DNA from: Sycon ciliatum
Taxonomy: Eukaryota; Porifera; Calcarea; Leucosolenida; Sycettidae
Direction: 5' to 3'
Assembly (NCBI RefSeq): GCF_964019385.1
Contig: NC_088643.1
Span: 18,114,775-18,178,774 of the forward strand
Length of the DNA stretch: 64,000 nt
Positions 50,872-63,290 of the stretch are shown here, one piece after another. Each line of letters opens with the position of its first letter. The first letter of the stretch is position 1. A program made the translations under genes and the position numbers. Under the pieces are notes generated by a model. That model saw only the letters and a list, made by a program, of their open reading frames with translations. It was not told the DNA's origin and made no database searches.

Positions 50872-51717
50872 TAGGCCCAGACAGATTCTGCTCCGCTCGT
50901 CTCGATATTTTGCCGCAAAATGTTGCTGCGAAAAAATTCGATATTTTGCCGAGCCTGGCACAAGAAACTCGATATTTTGCTCCATTTTGCTCCGGAAAAC
51001 GTGTATTTTATCCACTTCCCGTACACATGGTACAATCCCGTACAACATTAATTTTCACAAAAATCGCAGGGTCGGTTTCTCAACACGGGTTTCCACGCAC
51101 GTGTCCCTGAGTTCTTCCAAAATCATGTCGATCCACAGTCTGTCCCCGGGGAAAATTGCGGAAAAAATCGCAAAAAACGCGGGGAAAAACGCGGCATAAT
51201 ATGGCATAATTTGCGGTGAATTTGCGGTAAATATGCGGTGAATAATATTGATGTGCGGCAATTTTCAGTGAGTATGTAGTGAAATCAATCAGTTACAAGT
51301 CTCTGGTGTAAGCACTCGTCATATTTGAGTAAAAAAAAAGCCGCCACGATGAGACGTAACGTTGCTGACCGAACAGTGCATTGTGTGTACGTGTAGTGCA
51401 ACAAAAAAGTTCAAAAAACGCGGGAAAATCGCGGAAAACGCGGTCTTTTAAAAAATCGCAAAAAACGCGGCCGCGGAATCGCAATTTTCCCCGGGGACAG
51501 CACAGTGAATCCGGTATTCCCAGTGATATTTCGGTGACATGATCTTGTCCTGGGCATTGTATCCTGCTGAACGGGTAAGAAACAAGGAAATCCAAGTATC
51601 AGGCATCGATTTTACCCAGCATCTCGATATTTTGCCCCGATTTTGCCGGCAATTTCCGCTCTTTCAATTCTTCGATATTTTGCCGAAAGAATTGCCGGCA
51701 GGATCTGTCTGGGCCTA
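50872..51717. mobile_element. Outer TIR element, unit 2
   Basis: Same element as 48409-49254, carried by the tandem duplication, with the nested element at 51140-51500. Confidence 0.9.
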
Positions 51718-52636
51718 GTCTGTAGTCACGGAGGCCAACCAGCTTCCATTCTTCTGTGTTGTGATTTTGAAGGGGAATGGATTTAGGCGTAGCAGCACAA
51801 GCAGTATGGGTGACAATATGGGTCACAGGTATGTGTGGCAGCCAGTGTCCACGGTACACAATGTGACATGAACTGACCTCGGCTATAGACTGGGATTCCC
51901 AACACAAAGGTATAACGTGTTCACGGAAGCATGAACTAGCAAAATGTACTGTGAAAGTAATGATCCTACTTTTGAAGTACATGTACATGACTGTACCATC
52001 AATCATTGAGATCACCGATGCCATTCACATCTTATCCATTACAGACGCGGCAAATAACTGTAACATGTATACTAGTACTTGTAAGTAGATCTACAATGTA
52101 CACGGCATCAAGAGTAAAATGAATACCGGTAAGCTTGATGGCACTCATATCCTGATCATCAAGTTACTCATTCTTGCAGACTGATAAGTAATAACTGATA
52201 AGACTTAGAGTTCTTGATTTTCGTTTTAAAACCAGTGTACTACTAGTACTTCAAGTAGCATTACTACGTTACTAGCAAGCGGCACAAATGAGGTTTACGG
52301 AGTACAGAGTACAGAGTATGTCACTAGTACTGTATTGTCTACTTTGAAGTACACACACTTGAAAGAAGGAATCAAAGCGTTTCTGCTGTAACTGCCGTAA
52401 CAACTCTACCCGTGTGTACCTTGAAGTATATATACATCTCCTGGTATGTCAGTTGACTACCAATAATTGTTTTGAGATAAACGGTGAAAGACAACCATGA
52501 CAAAACGGAATGGTGTGCCAAGCGAGAATGATCGAGAAAGGAAGAAGAAAGTGAGAAAGCACAGCAGAAAAGAGCGACCACTTCAAATATAGAATTAAAT
52601 CTCAGAAATTGTTTTGTGATAGATATTCTCCGGTGT

Positions 52637-55600
52637 TCAGCAAAGGTCGGGCTTGACACGGATATCATAGAGCCGACACTGGCCACACCAGCCGCCGCAC
52701 TTTCCCGTCAGCAGCCACGGCGACAGCAAGTCTATGACGGCGTGGCCCACCGCCTGGCCGCGTAGCCGCCACGGTGGGCGGCCGTCGAACTGCATGCCGC
52801 TGCCACTCAGGTTGATGCGGAGGGAGCCGCGAGGGCAGTGTGGCGAGCGCGAGTAGCAGTCGCCGGCCCAGCCGAGCGGGTGCGCGACGCCGTGGCTGTA
52901 GGTGAACGTGTGGTCGCTCTGCACGATCGACATGCTCGTCGTGTTCAGTCGCATCCTGAAGAAGAGCGTCACTCCCTTCCGCTTCCACTCGTCCCTGCGC
53001 AGCGGGCCCGAGCAGTTAGCCTCGGCCCGTCCGAGGAGAGTGCGCGGGCCGTAGAAGTGCGAGTACGAGTGAGAGTCGCGCGACGGCACCAGGAATGTCA
53101 TCGGTTGGCTGCTGTTCATGCCGAGGCAGTAGACCTGGGTATAAGAAATCAGTTGAACCAAACATACAGTAATGCCGCGTACTAAAGCCGGGCTTTGTAC
53201 TGTAAAGCCATTGTCAGTGCTAGGCTTCTATTCACATCAGGCTTCTATCCGAATCAGCCATTTCTACGTACACCAACGCTAAAACCAGGTCTGTGTGCCG
53301 CCAGTGCATCTTGAACAGCAGGCCGGTATACGAGACAGGCCTTGGTACTAGATACTGTAAAAGCCATATATATATATACTGTATAGCAGGAAATTTTCGG
53401 ACGGAATTTATTTTCGTACGATTTCGCACACGGCTTCTTTTGTACTAAAATTAATTCCGTACTAAAATTTGTTCATGTGAAATTATGAACACTATACATG
53501 GGTACTGCTTGCGAACACGTGCATTTAGCATGCAGCACTGTACGAAAATAAAACCCGGACGAAAGGTCGAAATTCGGCTTTGTCCGAAAATATTTCCGTC
53601 CGAAAATTTCCTGCTATACAGTATAACGAAGTGCTAACTCTAACGAGTTAACGAGGAGAAATCTGTCGTTAAAATAGAAATCGTTATACAGGAATCGATA
53701 CATATACTGTCCTATTGAGCGTTGATAATGAGTGACAATCGTTACCTTTGGTACACGTAAACCAGCCAATTTTGGGAAATCGTTATTATAAGCGCCTCGT
53801 TAGAATGACGGCTTTTACAGTACTCTATGGCAAACAGTCCACCTTGACCACCTGCGCTTGGTCACGTATTCATCAGCGCTGACCTGTGGCACAGTACAAT
53901 GTACACTGAGTATAGCAGCACAAGCGGACACACCAGGGCTGCATATTTTGCAATCAAGCCACTGGCTGATGTACCTGCATACAGTAGTGTGCCTCACTAG
54001 AGTTGCAGCATGGGTATCAGGGGGCGTCGGAAGGTAGGGGAGGGGTTGCTGAGCCGACATTTTGGAAATTTAGAGCCCAGATCAGTGTATTTTATTGATT
54101 CACAGGGTACTTGTACCCGGGGCAAAATTGGTACAGTTGATACCGTAGTGATCGTACCGTGTCCGACGCCCCTGGGTATGCACAGGTCCCTGGTTCACAT
54201 GTTCCTAAGACGGTATATTGCGGCCAGGTTCAAGTTTTGGCTTTGGACCTGTGTGTTTTACTGCTATCAGGATCGGCCTCGTTCGTGACCGGCGGTGCAT
54301 CATTCCACTGCTTTGCCGCAGCCCTTTCCATGTTCGGCTCGTGCAGTTTGTTATTGTTGACTGAACTCACCATCTGAATCTCTGTGTTCGTGATATTCCC
54401 CATTTCTCTTTCTTTCATGTATTCCATCTACTCCTGCTGCTCTTTGTAAAAGCCGCTTAGTTACTAAAGTAGGTTACATTAACCTTCCCTCTTCTTTGTT
54501 TAGTGTGGTTTATGAAAGGGGTTCCAGCGACCCATCTAGGGAGCTCAACCGAGTCAATTCCCTTCTGCAGGGCAATCACACATGAACCGAACAGATTTCC
54601 CATTGCACAAAGGCAACTTGAATTGCTGCATGTAAAACGGCTGCAAGTGCAGTATGGATCGCGCGTAAGGAACCAAACGGGAAATTTGATACGGCAATTT
54701 CGGGCCAAAACGACCATCTTTTACACTATGAACGATGCTGGTGAGGGGCTTGATCAGGGAATTTACACTATGAACGATGCTGGTGAGGGGCTTCATCAGT
54801 GCATCACTGGCAAGGAGAGAATGCATGACGGGAAATCCCGTGAGAGGCTTTCGGAATTTAGCTGCGCCTGGAAACTTGGCAGTCTAGATGTGCCGGGGAG
54901 TACGTACATGCACTAGTTCGGAGATTCGGGTAGCGTTGACAGCAGGTCAGAGTGCTCAAAGCGGGTGCCGACTGACCGGTGAGCACTCTAGTGTGCCGAG
55001 AGCGTTAGTTTCCAGGCCAAACCGGCCACACTGTTACAAGTACTAGTACATAGCGGCGCCGAAACCTGTGCAGGGCCATGTAAAGCCCTGTGCTACCTTA
55101 TGTATGAGCTCCAATTCCATTGGCAATTGGCCAGTACTTCAGTCTGACTACTGTAAACTGTGAAATTATTGCCATGGTCTAATTTCTGCGAAATTCGCGA
55201 CCGCGTGGAAATCGCGAAATTTCGACAGCGCGAAAAGGAGATCCATGAAAGGTTTAGCAAGAATGCCATTCTGCAATCGCAAAATTAAAACCTCGCAAAC
55301 CTGTCCGGATTCTGAAAACACGAACTAAAAACGCCGCGAAAATTTCACGCTTTACAGTACATGAATGTTGAATAGGCCTAATGTTCAAAAAGAAATATGC
55401 TTACCAATAGTTAGACTTGGCTGGAGAGCCATGCAGATTAAGTTATAAGAAGAAAAGAGGACCAAAGAGCCACAACTTACGCTATAATATCCACCAACAT
55501 CGCCAGTTACTATACAATCAGCTCATGCGAAGTTTACCAATAGGCGGCTAATTGCGGAACCAGGACTACCCCAATGCTATCATTATCATTATCATTATCA

Positions 55601-58600
55601 TTATTTATTTTTTACATATTTTATTTTATTTTATTCGTGTTCGATATTGAATTTTAATTTTAATTTATTTATTTTTTTACAAATATTGTTTTTATTCCAT
55701 TTCACATTTTTCATTCGTGTTGGGTTTAACTACTCACTGTACTGATACATGGTGATGATTGTGCTTTGCTTTGCCCGTAAAAGAGGCCTTCCCAAATCAT
55801 TATCATTATCATTATCATTATCATTATGATTATCTTTTCGATGACATGTGCAGTACAATGTTACCTGTAATGGTGTGGAGCAGTCTCTGACAGTGATGTT
55901 GTAGAAACCATCCGAAACGTTTCCAAAGATCTCGCTGTGATCTTCACACGATCGTGGCTTGCGAACTGCAAGTATCCAATAAGAAGGTAGAAGAGAAAGA
56001 AGGACATTGTTGCCAACCTGCTACTTACACTTCGAGAACCCTATTCACTGAGTCCAATTTCATTTAAAACCTGGTGTTATTTTTTAACGGGTCAAAGTAC
56101 CCCCCCCCCCCAACCGGGTCGCTGACCCAGCTGACCCGGCTGACCCGGTCCTGGAGCAGACACTGACCATGTCGGTACTTACGTGTCTCGCAAGCTCCGC
56201 CAGTGAATCGCCGTGGGCACAGGCAGCCACCGTCTGACCAGGTTCCGCCGTTGTGGCACACCGGCTGCACGGTTACTGGAAGCACTGCCGGCCGCTGATG
56301 AGGAGCTGATGTCGTCTGATCTGAAATGAGTAGAGTATCATCCGGACTTAGCACATGGGATTCAAGTCAATTGTGAAAGAAAGTCTTGTTGAAGAATGTT
56401 TGGTTTGGCCCATTCATCTTACACGTTCCTGTTTATGAAGTGGATGCAACCTGCCAACACTGGTCGTATTTGTCAAGCAGGCGAAGGTAAAATAATTGGT
56501 TGGACATTGCTCCATCCATTGCTTCACCAATCACAACCACATTCCAACAAGCTTGGTTCTTCTTTTTCTTTCCTTATTCGAAACCGTTACCGTGTCATCT
56601 TCACAGCTCTCAGCAGTGGAAACTGCCCACTATCATTACTTGCACATGAAGAACGTGATTGCTGTTCTGTCTAGGTACGTAAATGTTGGACCGGCTACGT
56701 ATGTAGGGCTTAGATAGTGCTACACATACAGGATTGTAGTCAGTACTTGTATATTGCATGGGTGTGCGTGGAGAGAATTTGAAGGAGAGGTGGACGAGGA
56801 CAATGAGGAGGAGGTAGTGTTGGTGGTGGAGGAGGAGGAGCACGACGTCGATGCGAGCGAGGACGAGGACGCAGTGCTGCGATAAACCTGCTTTGCCCCA
56901 TCAATTTGTATCTGTTGTGCTTCTGATATCAGAAAACAATCTCACTACTGACATGTGCATGTTTTCTGCATTAAACACAACAATTAGCTCACCTTCTGTG
57001 TGGCATCTATAGAGCCGGTTCATCTGAAGAATGTCCACAGCGCTCAGTGCTATGCGCTGGCCCATGCGATCACCGCCGGTCTGCCCAGCGTCGACCAGCT
57101 GAATCGTTGTCATCTTGTAGCCGTCGAGATTGCGCCGGCCAAACGACCTGGGCCCGTAGTGCATGATGGAGGTGACGTCGTACGGAGTGCCCAGGCTGTT
57201 GATCATGTCCGGATGTGACTTGGCAAAGTTCTTCCAGCGGCCGGCGGCAACGTTCTCCCAGCGGATGCGGATGTGCCGGTCGCGATCCGGTCTGCTGTGC
57301 TCGTGCCACAGCCCGAGCGCGTGGCCAATCTCGTGGATCATGATGCCCACACGCGCGCAGCGCTCGCCGATCGAGAGAATCTGCCGGCCGCCTCGGCGAC
57401 CAATGTACGACCAGCATCTGGAGTACACCGTAGGGAAGGGGGCACATCGCAATGTTTGCACAGAGTATCCAGTACCTATCTCTACTTGTGAATTTTAAAT
57501 CTTCATATCGCTGAAAAGTATTTTTAGGCTGGGGCTACCAATTAAGCACTTTAATTGATAGAGACCCCCCACCACCACCACACAACACACCAAATTCCGT
57601 CATCCATAAAAGCCTGATTCACACATGTACTTGTAGAAGAACACGACCAATGACTATGTAGCCAGAGGTAACTAACAGAAGAACCACAGCAGGCCCCCCC
57701 CCCCCCCCAAAAGAGGCCCTAAGTACGTACTTTAAAATCCGGAATTGTCGGTGGTGTAATCTTTTCGGTATTTCCCAAAATCAACGGTTCAGTAGCGCGA
57801 AGACTTCGATAAACCAGTTTTCCAGATCTAAAGAAGCATTTTGCACACGGTGTGGCATGGCTTGTTGAATTTTGGGTCGCGTTTTATTATACCTTAGAAC
57901 GAGGTCTGTCTCGTTGTCCAGGAAACGACCAATCAGCGACATTCCCGCCAAGGGCCTTATCAGAGTTTAAAGCCCGCTGAATCGTTATTTTACTACTCTT
58001 GATGACGCGTCGAGGGCCTTGGATTAGTTTAAAGCCCGCTGAATATACTCTAAACTGGTGCGTACAACTCCCTGTATGCATTATAGTACGGTGCAGATAA
58101 TGAACTCTGCACAAAATGTACGGTGTACTACTAAAAGCTACGCATTTCAGAAGTGTGTACGGTTTTTGCCTCCCGTATTCTTTCATCTGTAAGAATTTCC
58201 TTTGCCAACAGCTTGCGGAAACCGATAAAAACCGAAGATCGCAGTCATTAGAGGTATTGACAAGGGGCTCTCAAATTCCCTAAATAGCTCCACAAGCTAT
58301 GAATAAGAATGAAGATCGCAATAAGAGCCCAGCATTCCATTTGCTTCTATTCTACTTTTAGTAGTCCTAAGTGGTGCTGAGTTACCATAACTTACCAGAA
58401 GAAAATATTCTTCCATACCACACCAAGTCTCTCTGCACACAAACCACAAAACTACCCAATATTATGGTACACCATCATGATGGAAGTGAGATAATGCATG
58501 TAACCTCGTTCTAAAATAGTTAGTGCATGGCAGGGAGGGACTTATGGCTTGTTTGTGCCCTCCAGGGTAGCCCTCGGGCCTACGGCCCTCAGGCTAACCT

Positions 58601-61002
58601 GTCGGGCACTAACAAGCCATAAGGCCCTCCCTGCCATGCACTAACCTATAAGTAAAGTCTTGTATAAAAGCCGCGGCTTCTATGACTTTCTCGGTGAAAT
58701 TTTGCAGCCTTCTATATGAGACAGGCTTCTATACAAGACAGGTATTTCTATGTATGTCAGCACTAAAACCAGGCTTATGTGTGATTTGGTGGGCCCAAAA
58801 TTGCGGCTTCTATTCAAGTGCGGCTTTTATACAAGACTTTACCGTAGGTAAAAATTACCTGTACCGAAGTAAAGTCACTGAAAATAAATTTCCACCAAAA
58901 ATTTCTGGTTTTACAGTACTGTCCTCGACCTTACCCATCCTCGTTCCTGAACTCTATGAAGTCGGGCTCGGCGAGCCTAGGGACGAACTTCAGACAGGTG
59001 CTTCCCTCCCAGCTGTATATTGCGGCTCTGACGGCAAACATTCGCTCCTCGTCTGTAGTGAAAAAACAGCGCATCCATGCATGAGCTTTCCCCCGGGCCT
59101 CCACTCGCCTTCACTACTCACTGCTAATGAATAATTCCCAGCACACCATTGCACATGTACAGTCAACCTTCCGAAAATTGACCCTCAATCATGCATGAGA
59201 AAAGTGTCGCTATTCGAAAGTTGTTGTTATAGGCGAGGTCGAAAGTGTGCAGGCGAATGATGACCAAGTCTTGAGGTTTTGTCGCTGTTCGCGAGTTGTT
59301 GATATCAATTTTATGAGGTTGACTGTAGCGACGGCACATGTTATGGGCGGCTTGAAACCGAACAGGGTAAACTTGCACATGGCTGCACACTTCCGCATTG
59401 CGAGCCTTCAGTGCTCCATGCGTGAAGGACATCAATCTAGAATGTAAAATGTAGTTCTACTGGCCGCGCTGCCTCCAACCACTTTAGGAGCTTCGTCTGC
59501 GCCTTGATTCTCGAGGGTGGTGGCGTTCCTATGGATGCGGAACAAAGCCTCACAGACTGTGAAAAACTAACGGTATGAATATTGTAGCAAAGGTACTCCT
59601 TTCACCGGTATTATCCACATCACCAATTGGGAATGGGTTTGCTCCCACACTGGAGCTCGCGCTATTCCGCCGACTTGACTTGACACTTGCTCCAGTGTGG
59701 GAGCAAACCCATTCCTAAAAAAACATCGCCGAAGTCGCAACCACTATTTCGAACATCACCAATTGTCTTCGTATAGAATACATTGCATGCATCGGACTCC
59801 GGTAGTCACTGAAGAGTAGGCCATTGAGCTAGTGCAGTGAAACAGTGGAAGCAGTAGTCAACTTTGCGTATAACAACACTCGGCCGGGCATCATAAAAGT
59901 GTCCTTATTCGCGAAGTGTCATTATACCCAAAGTCTCATTATATGTATACAGGTAGTATGGACTTTGCTCTGGGCATGGAAATTCTGTCGTTATTCGCGA
60001 ATTGTCGTTATATCCGCGGTCGTTATTAGCGAAGTTGACTGTAGTGCCAAGTAGAATATTCACTTACCATGTTGTATTGAGGAGTGGATGGAGAAGGGGA
60101 TTATGCCATTGGACCACAGTCGTTCATAGGTGCTTGTAGAGGCACGGCGATAACGTGCTACACTACCGCCAGACACTTGAGCGTTGCGGGCCTGGGGCTC
60201 AGGTTCTTGCTGTTCGTCTTCGGGTGGCAGCTGGATGTCTCCTTGATACAGTGACTTGATTGAGTCATACTCTGAAATGGCGAACAAAAGGTGTGTTTAA
60301 AGAAGACGCAAAGCGCAGAACATTTTGTAGGGTACCTCAACTCGAACTTTCCAAATACGGTCTCTTCGCTGCACATGTCACTTCAAAATAAATAAATAAT
60401 TGAATTCACCAAAATATTATTTTCGGGTATGGCCCATATCCTCAGGGTGAAAACATTCAACTAAGTTCGTTATAATGCAACTAAGTGGTCAGCCGCTTAG
60501 CAATCATGCCTACGTAATCACACAAACCTTGGTTGATATCCATCTCGTCCTGCTTGGGTTGCTTGAGGACGTCGGGGTAGAGCTGGCTGAGCGGCTTCAG
60601 GTCGGCCAGCAGATGAAAAGGCTGCTCCGGATCATACAGGCTGCTGCTGCTTGGCCGTCCATTGCCATGAGCGTGCAAACGTGGCTCACCTGTCTCGCCA
60701 TGGTCTTCTCGCGAAAACGTTCCCTGAAAGCGAAAAGATGAGCGGGGCCGTCCTTCATTCGACCACTCGTCAACTAAGTGCTCACTTTCGGTCACGCTCC
60801 TCTGCCTTTCGATTTCAGATCTGTCTTCCTCGTTTATGGAAAGCGCTAATTCTTTACCTTGAATTATGAGGACACCACAAATACTGAGAAAAAGTAGCCG
60901 AAAAACAACGGGAATGATCCGAATCAGCTCATTTCTTCTTCTTCTCCGGCTTGCTACAAAGCGCAGGAGCGACAGCGCTGCCATGTGCACAGCCGCCATC
61001 AT
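52637..61002 (-). CDS. Astacin-EGF-GON metalloprotease
   Basis: Seven exons: 61002-60528, 60271-60068, 59052-58935, 57417-56993, 56320-56183, 55965-55865 and 53134-52637. Phases all agree, giving 652 residues. The N-terminus has a basic stretch and one hydrophobic segment (about 28-48), either a late signal peptide or a type II anchor. The propeptide ends with YQGD (167-170), matching the astacin aspartate-switch FxGD, and RYRR (198-201), a furin-like site. The astacin domain has the full zinc site HEIGHALGLWHEHSRPDRD (His 294, 298, 304; Glu295) and Met-turn SIMHYGPRSF. A short EGF-like module follows (CHNGGTWSDGGCLC, CETR), then a GON domain (about 458-652) with YCLGM, GDCYS, INLSGSGMQF and KCGGWCGQC, the signature cysteine blocks of ADAMTS9/20. 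No CUB, TSP1 or ShK module is seen. The 118-bp exon at 58935-59052 was found by hand (SWEGSTCLKFVPR). Confidence 0.9.
53168..53350. mobile_element. GTATAAAAGC repeat family, copy 3 (diverged)
   Basis: ACAGTAATGCCGCGTACTAAAGC start and AGGCTTCTAT repeats, in the last intron of the astacin-GON gene. Confidence 0.6.
53380..53621. mobile_element. TA-flanked MITE with about 28-bp perfect ends
   Basis: CTGTATAGCAGGAAATTTTC at the start and its exact reverse complement at the end, TA at 53378-53379 and 53622-53623. Tc1/mariner- or pogo-like. In the last intron of the astacin-GON gene. Confidence 0.88.
54719..54800. repeat. Two tandem units of about 42 bp
   Basis: TTTACACTATGAACGATGCT followed by GGTGAGGGGCTT occurs twice in a row. 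No gene assigned to the surrounding frame. Confidence 0.85.
55151..55357. mobile_element. TA-flanked MITE (CTGTAAA ends)
   Basis: CTGTAAACTGTGAAATT start and AATTTCACGCTTTACAG end, TA on both sides. The interior has GCGAAATT motifs in both orientations. Confidence 0.7.
58659..58846. mobile_element. GTATAAAAGC repeat family, copy 4
   Basis: AAGTCTTGTATAAAAGCCGC at one end and GGCTTTTATACAAGACTTTAC at the other give good terminal inverted repeats, with AGGCTTCTAT-type repeats inside. Confidence 0.7.
59160..59325. mobile_element. TA-flanked MITE (CAGTCAACCT)
   Basis: CAGTCAACCTTCCGAAAATTG and CAATTTTATGAGGTTGACTG ends with TA on both sides. A related but diverged element is at about 59857-60042 (GTCAACTTTGCG ... 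GCGAAGTTGACTG). In intron 2 of the astacin-GON gene. Confidence 0.75.
59630..59752 (+). mobile_element. Hammerhead-element family, rearranged copy B
   Basis: A 123-bp insertion flanked by a perfect 13-bp repeat ACATCACCAATTG at 59617-59629 and 59753-59765. It holds three pieces of copy A: the 3' end inverted (59630-59688), the 3' end direct (from 59689), and then, after a short A-run, the 5' start ATCGCCGAAGTCGC. The ribozyme itself is absent. It lies in intron 2 of the astacin-GON gene. Confidence 0.78.
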
Positions 61003-61974
61003 CGCTTCCCGTCCTCAAACTGAGAGCCGCTTCTCACCTTCTGGCTGGAGCCATTACCATCGAAACACGACGACGGGCTTCGACGCTTGCGCTGAGAGTG
61101 AGAGCAGCTACAGAAGCTATTTTGCAGTGCACTCGGAGTGCCATTGTCAGCAACCAACCGTTGCACACGTACACGCGGACAGCAAATGCAGTCCAAACAG
61201 TTTTTTGGACGAGCGATTGAGCCGGCTGCGCTGGCTTCCTGGCAGTCGGCTTGCACTTCGCCCTGGCCGGCGCATCCGGCACGGGAATCCGTACTTTCAC
61301 AACCTGTTGTCATTTTCATTAATGACAGCGGCCGAAACCAACAAGCTCATGTCAAGAATGCAGCGTGCATTATTTTAGCCTGAGGAGATGTACACCAAAG
61401 ATCGTTGCATCCTGGTTGTGTTTCTCATGGCTCAACCCATGGCCCACCCGCGAACTTGCTTTACTTTATGAAAGACCTTTCACAACTCTCTTCTTCACAC
61501 CAACGATAGTAGACTCTGGCTAAGTATGCGCCCAACTAAAACTGCTTGGTTGCCTTTAGTACATACGGCATAGTCTTGTTTGCGCCATTTTGCCTCTCGC
61601 ATCTGAATACTGCAGAGCTGCGCACTACTAGCTACTGTTAGTGTTAGCGAAGCATAAACTGCCAAAAGCCGGGTCTCATGTGCGAGCCTTATCGCGATCG
61701 AGCCTTTGTCTTCAGTTCAGGTTCCGTAAATCAACCCTTGGTCAGAAATACTGGCAGGAAGCAGTTCGATGCCGCCATTTCCGGGACGCATTCGGATATC
61801 GTCAGAGTCTACAAGTACACCAAGAATTGATGCCATTTTTTACGTACTTATGTTCGGAACCACGCATGCATGCACGACATCTACATGATCGTATCCTGTC
61901 GTGGACATAGAAATCCGGTCGCACCGACTCGCACATCTAGCGGCCCCAGGGCGCTGGCCATGTAGCCGTAAATT
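61003..61974. other. Upstream region of the astacin-GON gene
   Basis: Should hold its promoter and 5' UTR. No other gene is supported; the open frames here look like chance. Confidence 0.5.
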
Positions 61975-62470
61975 ATTTATTTATTTTATTTTTTATTTTA
62001 TTCCAAGCAATACATGGCTAGGGTAGCCAATGACCACGTCTTTGCGTGGCGATTGCAGGGGTTTTATTAGGGCTCAAACGGTTGTTACGAAGAATTAACG
62101 GTTAAAACTTTTCAGTCAATTTTTCAAGTACATTGTATCATGTCGTTGCAAAGCATGCACTTTCGCAGGCTGTCGCACGCGTACGCAATTTCTGGGCTGC
62201 CAAATCGGTCATATCTGGTCTCTTCGTGTGAGAGTATGTATGAATGAGCATGCAAGAGAATATACATGTGTGTGTTGTACTGAATAGGGTACAGTTTTTG
62301 AATAAGTATAGTCAAATATACGGTTAAAAAAGAGTCCGCAGGATTGCCGTGGCTTATAGGTTATAACCGTTAAACCGACCGTTAGCTTAGCAGTTAACCG
62401 TTGGGGGTAAAACCGTGACCGTTTGAGCCCTAGTTTTTATAGCCAACCATGGCTAACAATCATGTGCTGG
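61975..62470 (+). mobile_element. SINE-like dispersed repeat, split by a hAT-like MITE
   Basis: Left part 61975-62067 and right part 62433-62470 (ATAGCCAACCATGGCTA) are collinear with the uninterrupted copy at 27305-27412. The break is exactly the 365-bp element at 62068-62432. Confidence 0.7.
62068..62432. mobile_element. hAT-like MITE (TAGGGCTCAAACGG)
   Basis: Inverted ends TAGGGCTCAAACGGTT and CGGTTTGAGCCCTA-type CCGTTTGAGCCCTA, starting with the hAT-style TAGGG. Flanks GGTTTTAT and GTTTTTAT match at 7 of 8 bases, an 8-bp target duplication with one change. Interior is rich in AACCGTTA motifs. Confidence 0.85.
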
Positions 62471-62490
62471 TCGCATCGGATCAACAAGAC

Positions 62491-62567
62491 TAGTGCTGGC
62501 AACTGAAATCCGACCCCCGGGCGGCGCGCCGCACCGCCCGGGGGTCGGATTTCATTTGCCAGCACTG
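62491..62567. mobile_element. CAGTGCTGGCAACTG MITE family, copy 3 (minimal hairpin)
   Basis: A 77-bp near-perfect palindrome: TAGTGCTGGCAACTGAAATC runs straight into GGCGCGCC-type centre and back. Only the ends of the family remain. Confidence 0.8.
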
Positions 62568-62881
62568 TACTGTACTTAGCTTTAGTGCACTGCATGCATG
62601 TAACGACTTCTTTTTATTTATTTATTTATTTATTTTTACTATTAAAAAGGCCACAGCTTCCAATCATGACATGCAAAGCAGCGGTGCAGCATCGCAGGCA
62701 TGAATCGTGGACGTAGTGACGGGGTCTGATGTGCTCCACCGACCTAGGGTCTCGGCTTCACTGTACAGCAGACGCGTCGAAAGAAAACGGGGGCTAATAA
62801 TTGTCGGGAGATGGGGGGGGGGACTTCGGAAGAAGAGAAGAAGGAGAGGGATCGAGAGAGCGATCGCGATCGTGCGCGCAT

Positions 62882-63119
<238 letters not shown>

Positions 63120-63290
63120 AGAGAGAGCTGGGAGATAGAAGAGCACAGTGCTCTTGGTGATGGGGACTGCGAAGGATAGCAGGTTCTGGGACATGTGCAT
63201 GAGAATCAGAATATTGGTGATGATGGCAGCAGGGTTATAAGGTAAGCAGCTGAACACTAACAAGAACAGGGAAAGCGTTGGCGAGCAGAT

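Larger units (their letters stand above)
47514..52435. repeat. 2.46-kb tandem duplication
   Basis: Unit 1 is 47514-49972, unit 2 is 49973-52435. By eye they differ only in the length of a G-run (about 48335 versus 50793, 4 bp). Each starts GCTAGCTCTAGCGCTAGC and ends GAAGTATATATAC. No gene in the unit. It lies between the 5' end of P5CS and the 3' end of the astacin-GON gene. Confidence 0.95.

Noticed and set aside
54503..54916. 137-residue plus-strand frame
   Set aside because: Contains a tandem DNA repeat, no domain, and lies inside the last intron of the astacin-GON gene.
60866..61378. Plus-strand frame antisense to astacin-GON exon 1
   Set aside because: Mirror of the real exon; no supporting motif.
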